Shown: positions 9,738-17,526, counted from the stretch's first letter. The stretch: 64,000 nucleotides of DNA from Salinibacterium sp. M195 (GCF_019443965.1 NZ_CP040814.1:62001-126000); one strand, 5' to 3'. Notes: generated from the letters alone by a model not told the origin. Translations and numbers: made by a program.

Positions 9738-10202
9738 CTAGCGGCCTGGCAGTTCGACGGCGACGGTGGTTCCGCCATAACCGTTGGTCTGGTCGCGACC
9801 CTCGATAGTGACCTCAGCGATGCCTTCAGGAATCTCTACGCCCGACTGAGTTCGCGTAAACGGTTGCTCACTTGCATGATCATGCGTGAGCGTGTGCTCG
9901 CCAAGCACCGCGCCATCGGGCGACAGCACCCGCCAGCCATCCGCATATTGCTCGGGAGTGTCATAGGCAGAGCTGATGGTCACCGCGAAGTCGAAGGTAT
10001 TCGTGCCAGATTCGGAGACCTCCACGTGTTCCACATCGGGGAAGAACGTGGCCGCGTCAGAACTTGAGCTGGCTGGCGGTGACGAGCTGAGTTCAGAGGT
10101 GCTGCTCGAGGTGCTGGCGGCCGAGCATCCGGTCACAGCGAAAGTGACGGCGAGCGCGAGCGCTGCAACAGAAAAGGTGCGAGATTGTGCTGGCGACGTC
10201 AT
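9738..10202 (-). CDS. secreted lipoprotein of unknown function
   Basis: A 154-residue protein with a typical lipoprotein signal: FSVAALALAVTFAVTGC, with VTGC as lipobox, followed by a Ser-rich linker to about residue 45. The mature domain (FFPDVEHVEVSESGTNTFDFAVTIS to AEVTIEGRDQTNGYGGTTVAVELPGR) looks like a small all-beta domain. No family was recognised. It is divergent from the ABC transporter–two-component operon across a 158-base region that holds two inverted repeats, so joint control with that operon is plausible. It might be a sensor accessory or a transporter partner, but this is inference. Confidence 0.75.
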   Translation of the reverse strand: MTSPAQSRTFSVAALALAVTFAVTGCSAASTSSSTSELSSSPPASSSSDAATFFPDVEHVEVSESGTNTFDFAVTISSAYDTPEQYADGWRVLSPDGAVLGEHTLTHDHASEQPFTRTQSGVEIPEGIAEVTIEGRDQTNGYGGTTVAVELPGR

Positions 10203-10247
10203 ACGTCGACGGTACCGGGGTTGGCTGAAGACTCGATCACCCTGCGC

Positions 10248-10285
10248 GGCGGTATCGTGGCGGCCGCCTGCGGGACGATACCGCC
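10248..10285. promoter_or_regulatory. inverted repeat GGCGGTATCGT / ACGATACCGCC
   Basis: Two perfect 11-bp arms separated by 16 bases, in the divergent promoter region. The last base is shared with the neighbouring 22-bp palindrome. Confidence 0.55.
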
Positions 10286-10306
10286 CATCAACCGATCGGT
10301 TGATGG
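10285..10306. promoter_or_regulatory. 22-bp perfect palindrome, likely operator
   Basis: CCATCAACCGA followed by its exact complement TCGGTTGATGG, 55 bases before the ABC ATPase start. Such a long dyad fits a dimeric regulator; the LuxR-type response regulator encoded in the operon is the natural candidate (inference). Confidence 0.65.
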
Positions 10307-10360
10307 ACCTCTAACCGTGCGTACCTGTTGCGGGCGGGCCAGACAAGCGACGATAGAAGC

Positions 10361-11236
10361 ATGAACACCACCGCTCCCGTAGTGCAGGTCGAAGATCTGC
10401 ACAAAACTTACGGCTCCTTTGCCGCTGTTGACTCTGTCAGTTTTGAGATTCAGCGCGGCGAAACCTTCGCCCTGCTTGGCCCCAACGGTGCCGGCAAGTC
10501 GACAACCATTGAGATCTTGGAGGGTTACCGTGATCGCACCGGCGGCTCCGTGAAGGTGCTCGGCGTCGATCCGGGCAAGGGTGGTCTCGACTGGAAGGCC
10601 CGCCTCGGTATCGTGCTGCAGTCAAGCGGCGAGAGCGGCAACGTGACCGTGCGCGAGCAGCTCACCCACTTTGCTGGTTACTACCCCAACCCTCGCACGG
10701 TTGATGAGGTCATCGCTTCGGTAGGGCTCGAAGAAAAAGCGGGCACCCTCATCCGCAAGCTGTCTGGCGGACAACGTCGGCGAGTGGATGTCGCGCTCGG
10801 CATTATCGGCAACCCCGAGCTTCTCTTTCTCGACGAACCAACCACGGGCTTTGACCCTGAGGCTCGTCAACAGTTTTGGCAGCTGATTCGCTCGCTCAAG
10901 GCGGACGGCACCACCATCCTCCTTACTACTCACTACCTCGACGAGGCAGCCCAATTGGGCGACCGGGCCGGAGTGATCGCGGGCGGAAAGATGATCGACA
11001 TCGGAGCAATTGATGAGATTGGCGGGCAAGAAGCTCGCACGCCAATCGTGCGCTGGCGCGATTCTGCTGGCAAGCATGAAGAACGAACCCACTCCCCCGG
11101 TTCTGTCGTGGCCTCCCTCATGGCCAACGGTGCCGAACCTGCCGGGCTCGAGATTCTGCGCCCCAGCCTTGAAGACATTTATCTGCAGTTGGTCGCCGAC
11201 CACGCGCAGGCCCGTGAAGTGGAGAACGCACGATGA
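10361..11236 (+). CDS. ABC transporter ATP-binding protein (ABC-2 exporter type)
   Basis: A 291-residue nucleotide-binding subunit. Walker A is GPNGAGKST, the Q-loop region is IVLQSSGESGNVTVREQLTHFAGYY, the signature LSGGQRRRVDVALG, Walker B LLFLDEPT and the switch His in LLTTHYLDEA. The C-terminal extension beyond about residue 225 is typical for DrrA-like drug or lipid exporters. The ATG at 10361 fits the start of homology (VVQVEDLHKTYGSF). It is the first gene of a four-gene operon; its stop overlaps the permease start (ATGA). Substrate unknown; operons of this layout often confer resistance to, or export, antimicrobials or lipids. Confidence 0.93.
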   Translation: MNTTAPVVQVEDLHKTYGSFAAVDSVSFEIQRGETFALLGPNGAGKSTTIEILEGYRDRTGGSVKVLGVDPGKGGLDWKARLGIVLQSSGESGNVTVREQLTHFAGYYPNPRTVDEVIASVGLEEKAGTLIRKLSGGQRRRVDVALGIIGNPELLFLDEPTTGFDPEARQQFWQLIRSLKADGTTILLTTHYLDEAAQLGDRAGVIAGGKMIDIGAIDEIGGQEARTPIVRWRDSAGKHEERTHSPGSVVASLMANGAEPAGLEILRPSLEDIYLQLVADHAQAREVENAR

Positions 11237-12108
11237 GCACCACCACCAGTACCAGCATGCCACCGCCAACCGGTCAGACGACCGCGCCCAGCTTCGGCCT
11301 CGGAATCGGGCGCGGCTTGAAGCTCGGCTTCAGCCGCATCAAGCTCGAAGTTCGCAGCTACTTCCGTCAGGGCGACTCGGTGTTCTTCACCTTCCTGTTC
11401 CCGGTCGTGATGCTCACCATCTTTGCCGTGGCCTTCAGCGAGCAGAACTTCGGCACCGAAGAAGAACCGCTCACCGCCGCAGCCTTCTACCTGCCAGGGA
11501 TGATCGCCGCCGGCCTTCTCCTGAGCGGCCTGCAAAACATGGCCATCGACATTGCGATGGAACGCAGCGACGGCACCCTTAAACGCCTCGCCGGAACGCC
11601 CCTCCCCGTGATGAGTTACTTCATCGGCAAAATCGGACAAGTCTTTGTCACCGGTGTACTCCAAGCCACTCTCGTGATCCTGGTCGCGAGCGTCGCGTTC
11701 GACGTTGAACTGCCGAGCGAACCAAGCAAATGGGTGACCTTCGCGTGGGTCTTTGTGCTCGGCGTTACGACATCCGCCGTGCTCGGTATTGCGCTGAGCG
11801 GCCTCCCGCGCAGTGGCAAGAGCGCCACCGCCGTCGTCATCCCTGTTGCCCTCGTACTGCAGTTCATCTCCGGCGTGTACTTGGGTTTCTCGATGCTGCC
11901 CGAATGGCTACAAAACTTTGCCAGCATCTTTCCACTCAAATGGATGGCGCAAGGTATGCGCGAAGTATTCCTCCCCGCGAGCTTCGAAATCATGGAACAG
12001 TCCGAAAGCTGGAACCTGCCCGGCGTTGCCATCGCCACCGGCCTCTGGCTGGTTGTCGGCCTCATCATGACGCGCATTACCTTCCGCTGGATCCGCAAGG
12101 ATAGCTAA
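11233..12108 (+). CDS. ABC-2 type transporter permease
   Basis: A 291-residue permease with about six membrane helices. After a cytosolic N-terminus comes GDSVFFTFLFPVVMLTIFAVAF, then FYLPGMIAAGLLLSGLQNMAID and the ERSDGTLKRLAGTPLPVMSYFIGKI loop, which is the conserved coupling segment of ABC-2 permeases. Four-base overlap with the ATPase gene upstream; the kinase gene begins immediately after its stop. It forms the membrane pore of the exporter with the preceding ATPase. Confidence 0.92.
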   Translation: MSTTTSTSMPPPTGQTTAPSFGLGIGRGLKLGFSRIKLEVRSYFRQGDSVFFTFLFPVVMLTIFAVAFSEQNFGTEEEPLTAAAFYLPGMIAAGLLLSGLQNMAIDIAMERSDGTLKRLAGTPLPVMSYFIGKIGQVFVTGVLQATLVILVASVAFDVELPSEPSKWVTFAWVFVLGVTTSAVLGIALSGLPRSGKSATAVVIPVALVLQFISGVYLGFSMLPEWLQNFASIFPLKWMAQGMREVFLPASFEIMEQSESWNLPGVAIATGLWLVVGLIMTRITFRWIRKDS

Positions 12109-13263
12109 ATGGGTTACCTGCGCTGGATGAGTATCGCCGTCGTTATCACGGCGATACTCATGGGCGTGCTCGTTCTCGGCACCGACTGGTCGACACCCAG
12201 CGACCAGATCGGGGCCGGGATCGCCCTGGCCGCCTTCGTGCTCGCGTGGTTCACCGTCGGCATCCGCGCCTTCACCAACAAAATTGCCGCGTTCGTCTTC
12301 ATTGCCCTTCTCGCCGTTGTTGTCGGCACCGGAGTATCTTTTGAACCCTCATTAGCAACCCTGCAGGCAATTGCTTACCCGCTCGTGTGGGTCATCGCCG
12401 GCAGCGTGCGCAACGCAATCATCGGCAACATCACTATCGCCCTCAGCGTCGGTATTGGGTTCATGATCTTCGCTGGCCTCAGCCCCGAATCGTTGCTGCA
12501 ATACGGCACCATCGTCGGGCTCTCCCTCGTCTTCAGCCTTGCGCTTGGCCTCTGGATCACCCAAATCTCCAAGCTCAGCGACCAACGCCAAGACCTAGTG
12601 CTCGAGCTGCAATCGACCCGCGACGAACTTGCCGCCATCAGTCGGGATGCCGGGATCTCTAGCGAACGAGAGCGGCTCGCCCGCGAGATCCACGACACCA
12701 TCGCGCAAGACCTCACCGGGCTAGTGCTCGTCGCCCAAAGAGCTAAGCGCGAACTCGAAAACAACCAACCTGTCGCTGCAGCCGAACAACTTGAGCTAAT
12801 CGAAGACAGCGCCCGCGCAGCACTTGCTGAGGCGCGCGCACTCGTGACGGCATCCGCTCCGGTCGGGCTTACCGGTGACGGCATCATGAATGCTCTCGAG
12901 CGGTTAGCCGAACGTTACAGTCGCGAAACCCAACTGACCGTGACCGTGGATGCGGGGCAGCTTCCGGCGATCGAGCGCGAGACTGAGGTGGTGATTTTGC
13001 GCTGCGCTCAGGAGGCCCTCGCGAATGTGCGCAAGCATGCCTCGGCCACGCGCGCAACGATCTCGGTGACGGCCGATATATCTGGGCTCACGGTATCTGT
13101 CACGGATGACGGCGTCGGTTTCGACCCCACCACCACTCACACCGGGTTTGGCCTTGAGGGCATGAGCGAACGTTTGGCTCTCGTCAGGGGCCGCCTCGAT
13201 GTCGACAGCTCGGCCGCCGGCACCACCGTGCACGCCACCATTCCCCTAGGAGCCTCCGCATGA
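12109..13263 (+). CDS. sensor histidine kinase, NarL/DesK type
   Basis: A 384-residue kinase. The first 155 residues are membrane helices with short loops and no large extracellular domain, so the signal is probably sensed in or at the membrane. The HisKA_3 dimerisation domain contains ERERLAREIHDTIAQDL with phospho-acceptor His near residue 195. The ATPase domain has the N-box ILRCAQEALANVRKHA and G-box DDGVGFDP, followed by GFGLEGMSERLALVRG. The gene overlaps the response regulator by four bases. It probably reports on the membrane state or drug challenge that the cognate ABC exporter answers; that link is inferred from the operon. Confidence 0.93.
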   Translation: MGYLRWMSIAVVITAILMGVLVLGTDWSTPSDQIGAGIALAAFVLAWFTVGIRAFTNKIAAFVFIALLAVVVGTGVSFEPSLATLQAIAYPLVWVIAGSVRNAIIGNITIALSVGIGFMIFAGLSPESLLQYGTIVGLSLVFSLALGLWITQISKLSDQRQDLVLELQSTRDELAAISRDAGISSERERLAREIHDTIAQDLTGLVLVAQRAKRELENNQPVAAAEQLELIEDSARAALAEARALVTASAPVGLTGDGIMNALERLAERYSRETQLTVTVDAGQLPAIERETEVVILRCAQEALANVRKHASATRATISVTADISGLTVSVTDDGVGFDPTTTHTGFGLEGMSERLALVRGRLDVDSSAAGTTVHATIPLGASA

Positions 13264-13889
13264 TTCGTGTCGTTGTTGCCGATGATCACCCGATTGTGCG
13301 CAGTGGAATCGTCGGGCTGCTGAGTTCTGCGGATGACATCGAAGTTGTCGGAGAGGCCAGCGACGGCGCCGAGGCGGTCGCGTTAGCGACGCAGCTCTCC
13401 CCCGACGTCGTACTCATGGATTTGCGCATGCCCGGGCTCGGTGGCGCCGAAGCGACCGCGCACATCGTCGCCGCGCGCCCCGACGTGCGCGTGGTGATTC
13501 TGACCACCTACGAGTCTGACGAAAACATTCTTACTGCGATCGAGGCTGGTGCTAGCGGCTACCTGCTGAAGGCGGCACCGCAGGATGAGATCTTGGCTGG
13601 GCTGCGTTCGGTGGCTCGCGGCGAGGTTGCTTTGGCTCCGTCAATCGCGGCGCTGTTGGTGAAGCGAATGCGGGAGCCGGATCGGGTGTCACTCAGCGAT
13701 CGCGAGACGCAGGTGCTTGCGCTTGTTGCCGAGGGCAACAGCAACCGGGCGATTGCTACGGCCCTCTTTGTGAGCGAAGCGACGGTAAAGACGCATCTCA
13801 TCCATGTATTTGAAAAACTGGGGGTAAAGGACCGCACCCGCGCTGTCACGAAGGCGATGGAATTGGGTTTGTTGCCCGGTCCGAGCTAG
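13260..13889 (+). CDS. LuxR/NarL-family response regulator
   Basis: A 209-residue regulator. The receiver domain has the acidic pair in VVVADDHPIVRSG, the phospho-acceptor Asp54 in VVLMDLRMPG, the Thr in VVILTTYES and the Lys in GYLLKAAP. The GerE-type helix-turn-helix is LSDRETQVLALVAEGNSNRAIATALFVSEATVKTHLIHVFEKLGVKDRT. It is last in the ATPase–permease–kinase–regulator operon, and is expected to bind the palindrome upstream of that operon when phosphorylated (inference). It converges on murB with 12 bases between the stops. Confidence 0.94.
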   Translation: MIRVVVADDHPIVRSGIVGLLSSADDIEVVGEASDGAEAVALATQLSPDVVLMDLRMPGLGGAEATAHIVAARPDVRVVILTTYESDENILTAIEAGASGYLLKAAPQDEILAGLRSVARGEVALAPSIAALLVKRMREPDRVSLSDRETQVLALVAEGNSNRAIATALFVSEATVKTHLIHVFEKLGVKDRTRAVTKAMELGLLPGPS

Positions 13890-13901
13890 CTAGTTAGCTA
13901 C

Positions 13902-15053
13902 CTAGTTCAGCTCAACGCCGACGGCGACGGGCTCTGGCTGCAAGGGGATGCCGTAGCGGGCGAGCACGCAGGCGCTGATGTAGCGGGAGAGTTCTGCTAC
14001 TTCGGCAGCACTGGCGCCGGTGCGGTTGACGATGGCGAGACTGTGTTTGGTGGAGACGGCTGCTCGAGAGCCGGGCAGCCTGAACCCTTTGCTTACTCCG
14101 GAGTGTTCGATGAGCCAGGCGGCGCTGAGTTTTACCATGCGCAGTTTGGGCGCGGGTGGGTCGGCGGGAATTTGGCCGAGAGGGACCGCGATGTCGGTCG
14201 CTGGTTCATCGTCGATGATCCATCGCGGCGCATCCGCGGGCAGGGCTCTGGCGATGTGTTCTGGCACGATCGGGTTGGTAAAGAAGGAGCCACAGCTGGC
14301 AGAGTCTGGCTCGTTGGGGTCGAGAACCATTGCTTTGGATGCACGGAGTGCGAGCACGGTGTCGCGCACCTGCTGTAGCGGAACCTCGTCTCCGATGGTG
14401 ACCCCGAGTGCGGTGGCAAGTTGTGGATACTGGATGCTGCTGGCTGGCGTTGCGTTGAGGGTGAGGTGCACGGCGACGACGAGTCCAGCGCGCCCACTCT
14501 TGATGACCGAGCTGCGGTAACCGAGTTCAAGTTCGGCAGTGGTGAGGTGCACCAGTTCGCCGCTGTCGTAGTCAAGGAAGTCGATGCCGGTGAGGGAGCT
14601 AGCGACTTCTTGACCGTAGGCGCCGATGTTTTGAATGGGTGCCGCGCCCACTGAGCCGGGGATGCCGCTGAGGGCTTCGAGGCCAGACCAGCCTCGGGCG
14701 ACGAGGCGCGCAACGAGGGCATCCCAGGATTCGCCAGCTTGGACGCGAATGCTGAGCGTGGTGTCTGTTTGGCCTGTGACGTGGATGCCCTTGGTGGCGA
14801 TGTGGATGACGGTGCCGTCGAATCCTTCGTCACTGATGACCATGTTGGAGCCGCCGCCAATGAGGAGCCACTCGTCACCGCGTTCCCAGACGTCTCGCAC
14901 GTTCTCGATGAGCTCTTCTTCGGTAGCGGGTCGCAGAAGGGTGTGCGCGGGCCCTCCAACTCGAATTGTGGTGAGGTCAGCGAGGACGGCGCTTTCAGTA
15001 GGCACCGTGGTGTCAGCGCGTGCTGTGTTGTCGGGGGAAGCGGTGTCGGTCAT
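13902..15053 (-). CDS. murB: UDP-N-acetylmuramate dehydrogenase
   Basis: A 383-residue FAD enzyme that reduces UDP-GlcNAc-enolpyruvate to UDP-MurNAc with NADPH, the second committed step of peptidoglycan synthesis. The FAD-binding domain shows TTIRVGGPAHTLL, LLIGGGSNMVISDEGF and GLEALSGIPGSVGAAPIQNIGAYGQEV. The catalytic Ser lies in SASCGSFFTNPIV and the C-terminal region contains WLIEHSGVSKGF and SAVSTKHSLAIVN-like motifs. It overlaps the upstream dehydratase gene by four bases, so the three genes form one operon. Linkage of murB with MaoC-type genes near secE/nusG is usual in actinobacteria. Confidence 0.96.
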   Translation of the reverse strand: MTDTASPDNTARADTTVPTESAVLADLTTIRVGGPAHTLLRPATEEELIENVRDVWERGDEWLLIGGGSNMVISDEGFDGTVIHIATKGIHVTGQTDTTLSIRVQAGESWDALVARLVARGWSGLEALSGIPGSVGAAPIQNIGAYGQEVASSLTGIDFLDYDSGELVHLTTAELELGYRSSVIKSGRAGLVVAVHLTLNATPASSIQYPQLATALGVTIGDEVPLQQVRDTVLALRASKAMVLDPNEPDSASCGSFFTNPIVPEHIARALPADAPRWIIDDEPATDIAVPLGQIPADPPAPKLRMVKLSAAWLIEHSGVSKGFRLPGSRAAVSTKHSLAIVNRTGASAAEVAELSRYISACVLARYGIPLQPEPVAVGVELN

Positions 15054-15457
15054 TGGTGGAGCTTGACCCTGACTTGTGCTTTGCCGAGCACGGTTTTGTC
15101 TGCTGCGCTGACGGTGAGGTCGATGCGGGTGATGTCATCTTCGATGGCGCCGACTGTGGCGACTACGGAAACGGTGACGCCGTCGTTGCCGTCGACGACA
15201 ACGGGCCGGGTGAAGCGAACGCCGTATTCGACGAGCTCGCCTCGACCCTCTAGCCAGTCAATGACGGGTTGTACGGCAAGGCCCATGGTGAGCATTCCGT
15301 GAGCGAGCACCCCGGGAAGCCCGACGGAAGCTGCTACATCGTCGCGGTAGTGGATGGGGTTGAAGTCTCCGGATGCTCCGGCGTAGCGCACGAGGGAGAA
15401 ACGCGTGATGTCGGTGTCGCGGCTGACAAGTACTTGGCCGATGGCGAGATCGCTCAT
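15050..15457 (-). CDS. MaoC-type dehydratase (HadB-like)
   Basis: A 135-residue single hot-dog domain protein. The hydratase-2 motif is visible as YAGASGDFNPIHYRDDVAASVGLPGVLAHGMLTMGLA, with the catalytic Asp and His (D-x-N-P-x-H). It closely resembles HadB, the catalytic subunit of the mycobacterial (3R)-hydroxyacyl-ACP dehydratase. Overlaps both neighbours by four bases. Because Microbacteriaceae do not make mycolic acids, the true acyl substrate here is not clear; a role in branched fatty acid or another acyl-CoA pathway is possible. Confidence 0.88.
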   Translation of the reverse strand: MSDLAIGQVLVSRDTDITRFSLVRYAGASGDFNPIHYRDDVAASVGLPGVLAHGMLTMGLAVQPVIDWLEGRGELVEYGVRFTRPVVVDGNDGVTVSVVATVGAIEDDITRIDLTVSAADKTVLGKAQVRVKLHQ

Positions 15458-15900
15458 TCTGTGCCTCTCATGACGAGTACGGAAGTTGCGGTCACGACGT
15501 GCTCGCCGGTGGCGTCGCTGATGGCGGTTTCGGCGGTGATCATGTCGTTGCCGCCCAATGACTTGATGTTGGTGACCGTGAGGATGGCGGTGAGTTCGTC
15601 GCCGGCAACAATGGGCCGCGTGTAGGTGAATTTTTGTTCGCCGTGCACGATGCGGGAGAAGTCGATGCCCGTGTCTGGGGCTGCGAGCAGGAGAGCGAGG
15701 CCCGCTTCTTGAATAACGACGGCAAAGGTGGGCGGTGCGACGACATCGGCGTAACCGGCTGCCCGCGCGGCTTCAGGATCGTGACTGAGGGGGCTTTGGG
15801 CGAAGACGGCGCGAGCAAATTCGCGCACTTTTTCTCGCCCGACGAGGTAGGGGCTGGTGGGCGGGAAGACCCGGCCTTGTAGTTCTTTATTCACTGGCAC
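15454..15900 (-). CDS. MaoC N-terminal-like dehydratase (HadA-like)
   Basis: A 148-residue hot-dog protein, start at GTG giving VPVNKELQGRVFPPTSPYLVGREKVREFARAV, the conserved beginning of HadA/FAS1-type dehydratase subunits. It contains AAGYADVVAPPTFAVVIQEAG and lacks the D-x-N-P-x-H catalytic motif, as expected for the substrate-binding partner of the HadB-like protein. The frame is open for another 100 codons upstream, but that segment runs through a terminator and antisense of nothing conserved, so it is not used. Likely forms a heterodimer with the downstream product. Confidence 0.85.
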   Translation of the reverse strand: MPVNKELQGRVFPPTSPYLVGREKVREFARAVFAQSPLSHDPEAARAAGYADVVAPPTFAVVIQEAGLALLLAAPDTGIDFSRIVHGEQKFTYTRPIVAGDELTAILTVTNIKSLGGNDMITAETAISDATGEHVVTATSVLVMRGTE

Positions 15901-15991
15901 GGTGTCCAGCTTAGGCAATGTTGCCGGCGTGCGGGGCAGTCGAGTTCTGGGCTGTGAGTTGGAGCCGGATGCACAGCGCTCGTTAATGGGT

Positions 15992-16026
15992 GAAGCCCCG
16001 GTGACCGTGAGGTCTGCCGGGGCTTC
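15992..16026 (-). terminator. strong hairpin after the small peptide gene
   Basis: A 10-bp perfect stem GAAGCCCCGG / CCGGGGCTTC with a 15-base loop, 35 bases past the peptide stop codon. No U-run on the minus side, as is common in actinobacteria. It separates the peptide unit from the hadA-like gene. Confidence 0.7.
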
Positions 16027-16060
16027 AGGAATCTTTTGAGGCGTTAGCTCAGTAAGTTTT

Positions 16061-16144
16061 TTACTGGCAGCTGTCGCACTGCAGAAGATCCATTGGGTCG
16101 ACGGGAATTGCGTATCCGCCAACTGTGTCGTTTTCGTTATCCAT
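16061..16144 (-). CDS. 27-residue peptide ending in CDSCQ, unknown function
   Basis: A very short gene supported by its signals. The ATG is preceded by AAGGAGG at six bases, a perfect ribosome binding site. A good promoter overlapped by an inverted repeat lies 55 bases upstream and a strong hairpin follows the stop. The peptide starts MDNENDTVGG, continues YAIPVDPMDLLQ and ends CDSCQ. It is acidic, has a Gly-Gly at residues 9–10 and a terminal C-x-x-C. Possible meanings (all inference): a ribosomally made peptide precursor, a metal- or thiol-binding peptide, or a regulatory leader ORF. No maturation enzyme (radical SAM, YcaO, LanB/C) is encoded in the window. I do not recognise the family. 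Confidence 0.7.
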   Translation of the reverse strand: MDNENDTVGGYAIPVDPMDLLQCDSCQ

Positions 16145-16198
16145 TCGATCCTCCTTAAAAGTCTTCTCGAAGTTTGCCGACGGTTTGTCGGAGATTTC

Positions 16199-16228
16199 AC
16201 TATATATGGGTAATGACACCCATGTCAT
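16199..16228 (-). promoter_or_regulatory. sigma-70-like promoter of the small peptide gene
   Basis: On the minus strand: ATGACA (16223–16228), 18-base spacer, TATAGT (16199–16204). Each box matches the consensus at five of six positions. The transcript would start near 16192, leaving a 5' leader of about 48 bases with a short CCGAC/GTCGG hairpin at 16178–16192. Confidence 0.65.
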
Positions 16229-16233
16229 TACCC
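16208..16233. promoter_or_regulatory. 26-bp inverted repeat over the peptide promoter (operator)
   Basis: Perfect 11-bp arms GGGTAATGACA and TGTCATTACCC around CCCA. The repeat covers the -35 box and part of the spacer of the peptide promoter, a position suited to repression. The binding protein is unknown. Confidence 0.7.
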
Positions 16234-16367
16234 CAGATGTAGTGTCTCGGCGTGTCGGCCAACTTTCTTTAAAACATACTCGCAGCCACTGACATTCCCC
16301 TGAATCGCGAGCGGCAATTTCGTCGCTTTACTCGCCAGGAATCCGGCGACGCTGCGACCGAATGTGG

Positions 16368-16380
16368 CTGGTAGTACCAG
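16368..16380. promoter_or_regulatory. FadR-type GntR operator before dctP (CTGGT-AGT-ACCAG)
   Basis: Perfect dyad with a three-base centre, matching the TGGT-N3-ACCA type bound by FadR-subfamily GntR regulators. It overlaps the -35 region of the probable dctP promoter. Same motif at 20301–20312 and 25219–25231. Confidence 0.65.
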
Positions 16381-16387
16381 ATTCATG

Positions 16388-16393
16388 CATAAT
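16388..16393 (+). promoter_or_regulatory. probable -10 box of the TRAP operon
   Basis: CATAAT, one mismatch to TATAAT, 8 bases after the operator. The -35 region would fall within the operator. About 100 bases of leader then run to the dctP start. Confidence 0.45.
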
Positions 16394-16500
16394 GGTGCGA
16401 AGCGCATTCGAACCGCCCAAATGGCGACGACGGTGCGACTCACCAAGGGCCTTCATCGACAACGACGTTGGCCGGGTTACTTCACACTCAAGGAGGAGAA

Positions 16501-17514
16501 ATGAAGTTTGTCAAAATCGCCGCTTCGACACTGGGGCTAGCCCTGGTTCTTACCGGCTGCAGCACTGGGTTTTCCGATTCCGGCAGCGACTCAGGACTGC
16601 CATCGTATGACTGGGACTTCACCATCACCGTCAGCGACAAGTCCAGCTGGAACGCCGGCGCCGAACGCTTCGCTGAGGTCCTCGACGAAGAAAGCGACGG
16701 CCGCATCAAGGTCAACATCTTTACGAATGAACAGCTTTCAGGTGGAGACTCCGCAGCTGGCGTCGAACAGTTGATGAATGGCGACAAGGCCTTTTCTTAC
16801 AACTCGACGATCATCTACTCGGGAATCGATCCCCGATTCGGAACGATCAACGCTCCCTTCCTCTACGACAGCTACGAGACTGCGGATGCCGCAATCGAAG
16901 ACGGCGCACTTGACGCCTACAAGGAACTTTCTGCAGAGTTCGACGTGCAGCTGCTCGGCTTCGGCGAATCAGGCTTCCGTCAGATCACCAACAGCAAGCA
17001 CGAAATTCTTGAGCCTTCCGACCTCGACGGCCTGAAGTTCCGGGTACCTGGGTCCAGCCTGTTCCTCAGCATCTTCAAAGAGCTGGGCGCTGACCCAGTT
17101 TCGATGAACTTCAGCGAAGTATTCACCTCGCTCCAAACCGGAACGATCGACGGCCAAGAGAACCCTTACGACGTCATCTACTCCAACGGCCTCACCGAGG
17201 TTCAGGACTACATGTCGGTATGGAACTACATCTACGACCCGCTCATCCTGGGCATGAACAAGGACATGTACGACGCTCTGAGCGACGACGACAAAGCACT
17301 GGTCGAAAAGGCTGCTGCTGAGGCGAACGAAGTTCAGAAGAGCGAAAACCGTGCTCGCGAATCCGAACAGCTGGCAGAAATGTCAGAAATCATGACGGTT
17401 TCGGAACTCTCCGCCGCCCAGCTGGCCGCGTTCAGCGAAGCAATGGCCCCGGTCTATGACGAGTTCACCAGCGCGTGGACTCCCGAGCTGCTTGCTGCGG
17501 TCCGTCCGGAATAG
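16501..17514 (+). CDS. dctP: TRAP transporter solute-binding lipoprotein
   Basis: A 337-residue DctP-family protein. Signal LGLALVLTGCS carries lipobox LTGC, so it is tethered to the outer face of the membrane, as needed in a Gram-positive. The fold markers include ERFAEVLDEESDGRIKVNIFTNEQLSGGDSAAGVEQLMNGD, GLKFRVPGSSLFLSIFKELGADPVSMNFSEVFTSLQTGTIDGQENP (with the conserved Arg that binds substrate carboxylate) and VWNYIYDPLILGMN. The ATG has AAGGAGG before it. First gene of the dctPQM operon under a FadR-type operator. TRAP systems take up organic acids with Na+ or H+; the carboxylate-binding Arg argues for an acid, identity unknown. Confidence 0.94.
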   Translation: MKFVKIAASTLGLALVLTGCSTGFSDSGSDSGLPSYDWDFTITVSDKSSWNAGAERFAEVLDEESDGRIKVNIFTNEQLSGGDSAAGVEQLMNGDKAFSYNSTIIYSGIDPRFGTINAPFLYDSYETADAAIEDGALDAYKELSAEFDVQLLGFGESGFRQITNSKHEILEPSDLDGLKFRVPGSSLFLSIFKELGADPVSMNFSEVFTSLQTGTIDGQENPYDVIYSNGLTEVQDYMSVWNYIYDPLILGMNKDMYDALSDDDKALVEKAAAEANEVQKSENRARESEQLAEMSEIMTVSELSAAQLAAFSEAMAPVYDEFTSAWTPELLAAVRPE

Positions 17515-17526
17515 TTCCTACTTCCC

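Noticed and set aside
15901..16200. N-terminal extension of the HadA-like open frame to 16200
   Set aside because: It runs through a terminator, overlaps the peptide gene in another frame, and has no conserved sequence; the GTG at 15900 fits the family start.
16228..16446. 72-codon minus-strand frame upstream of the peptide gene
   Set aside because: No ribosome binding site and overlaps both operator regions and the TRAP promoter.
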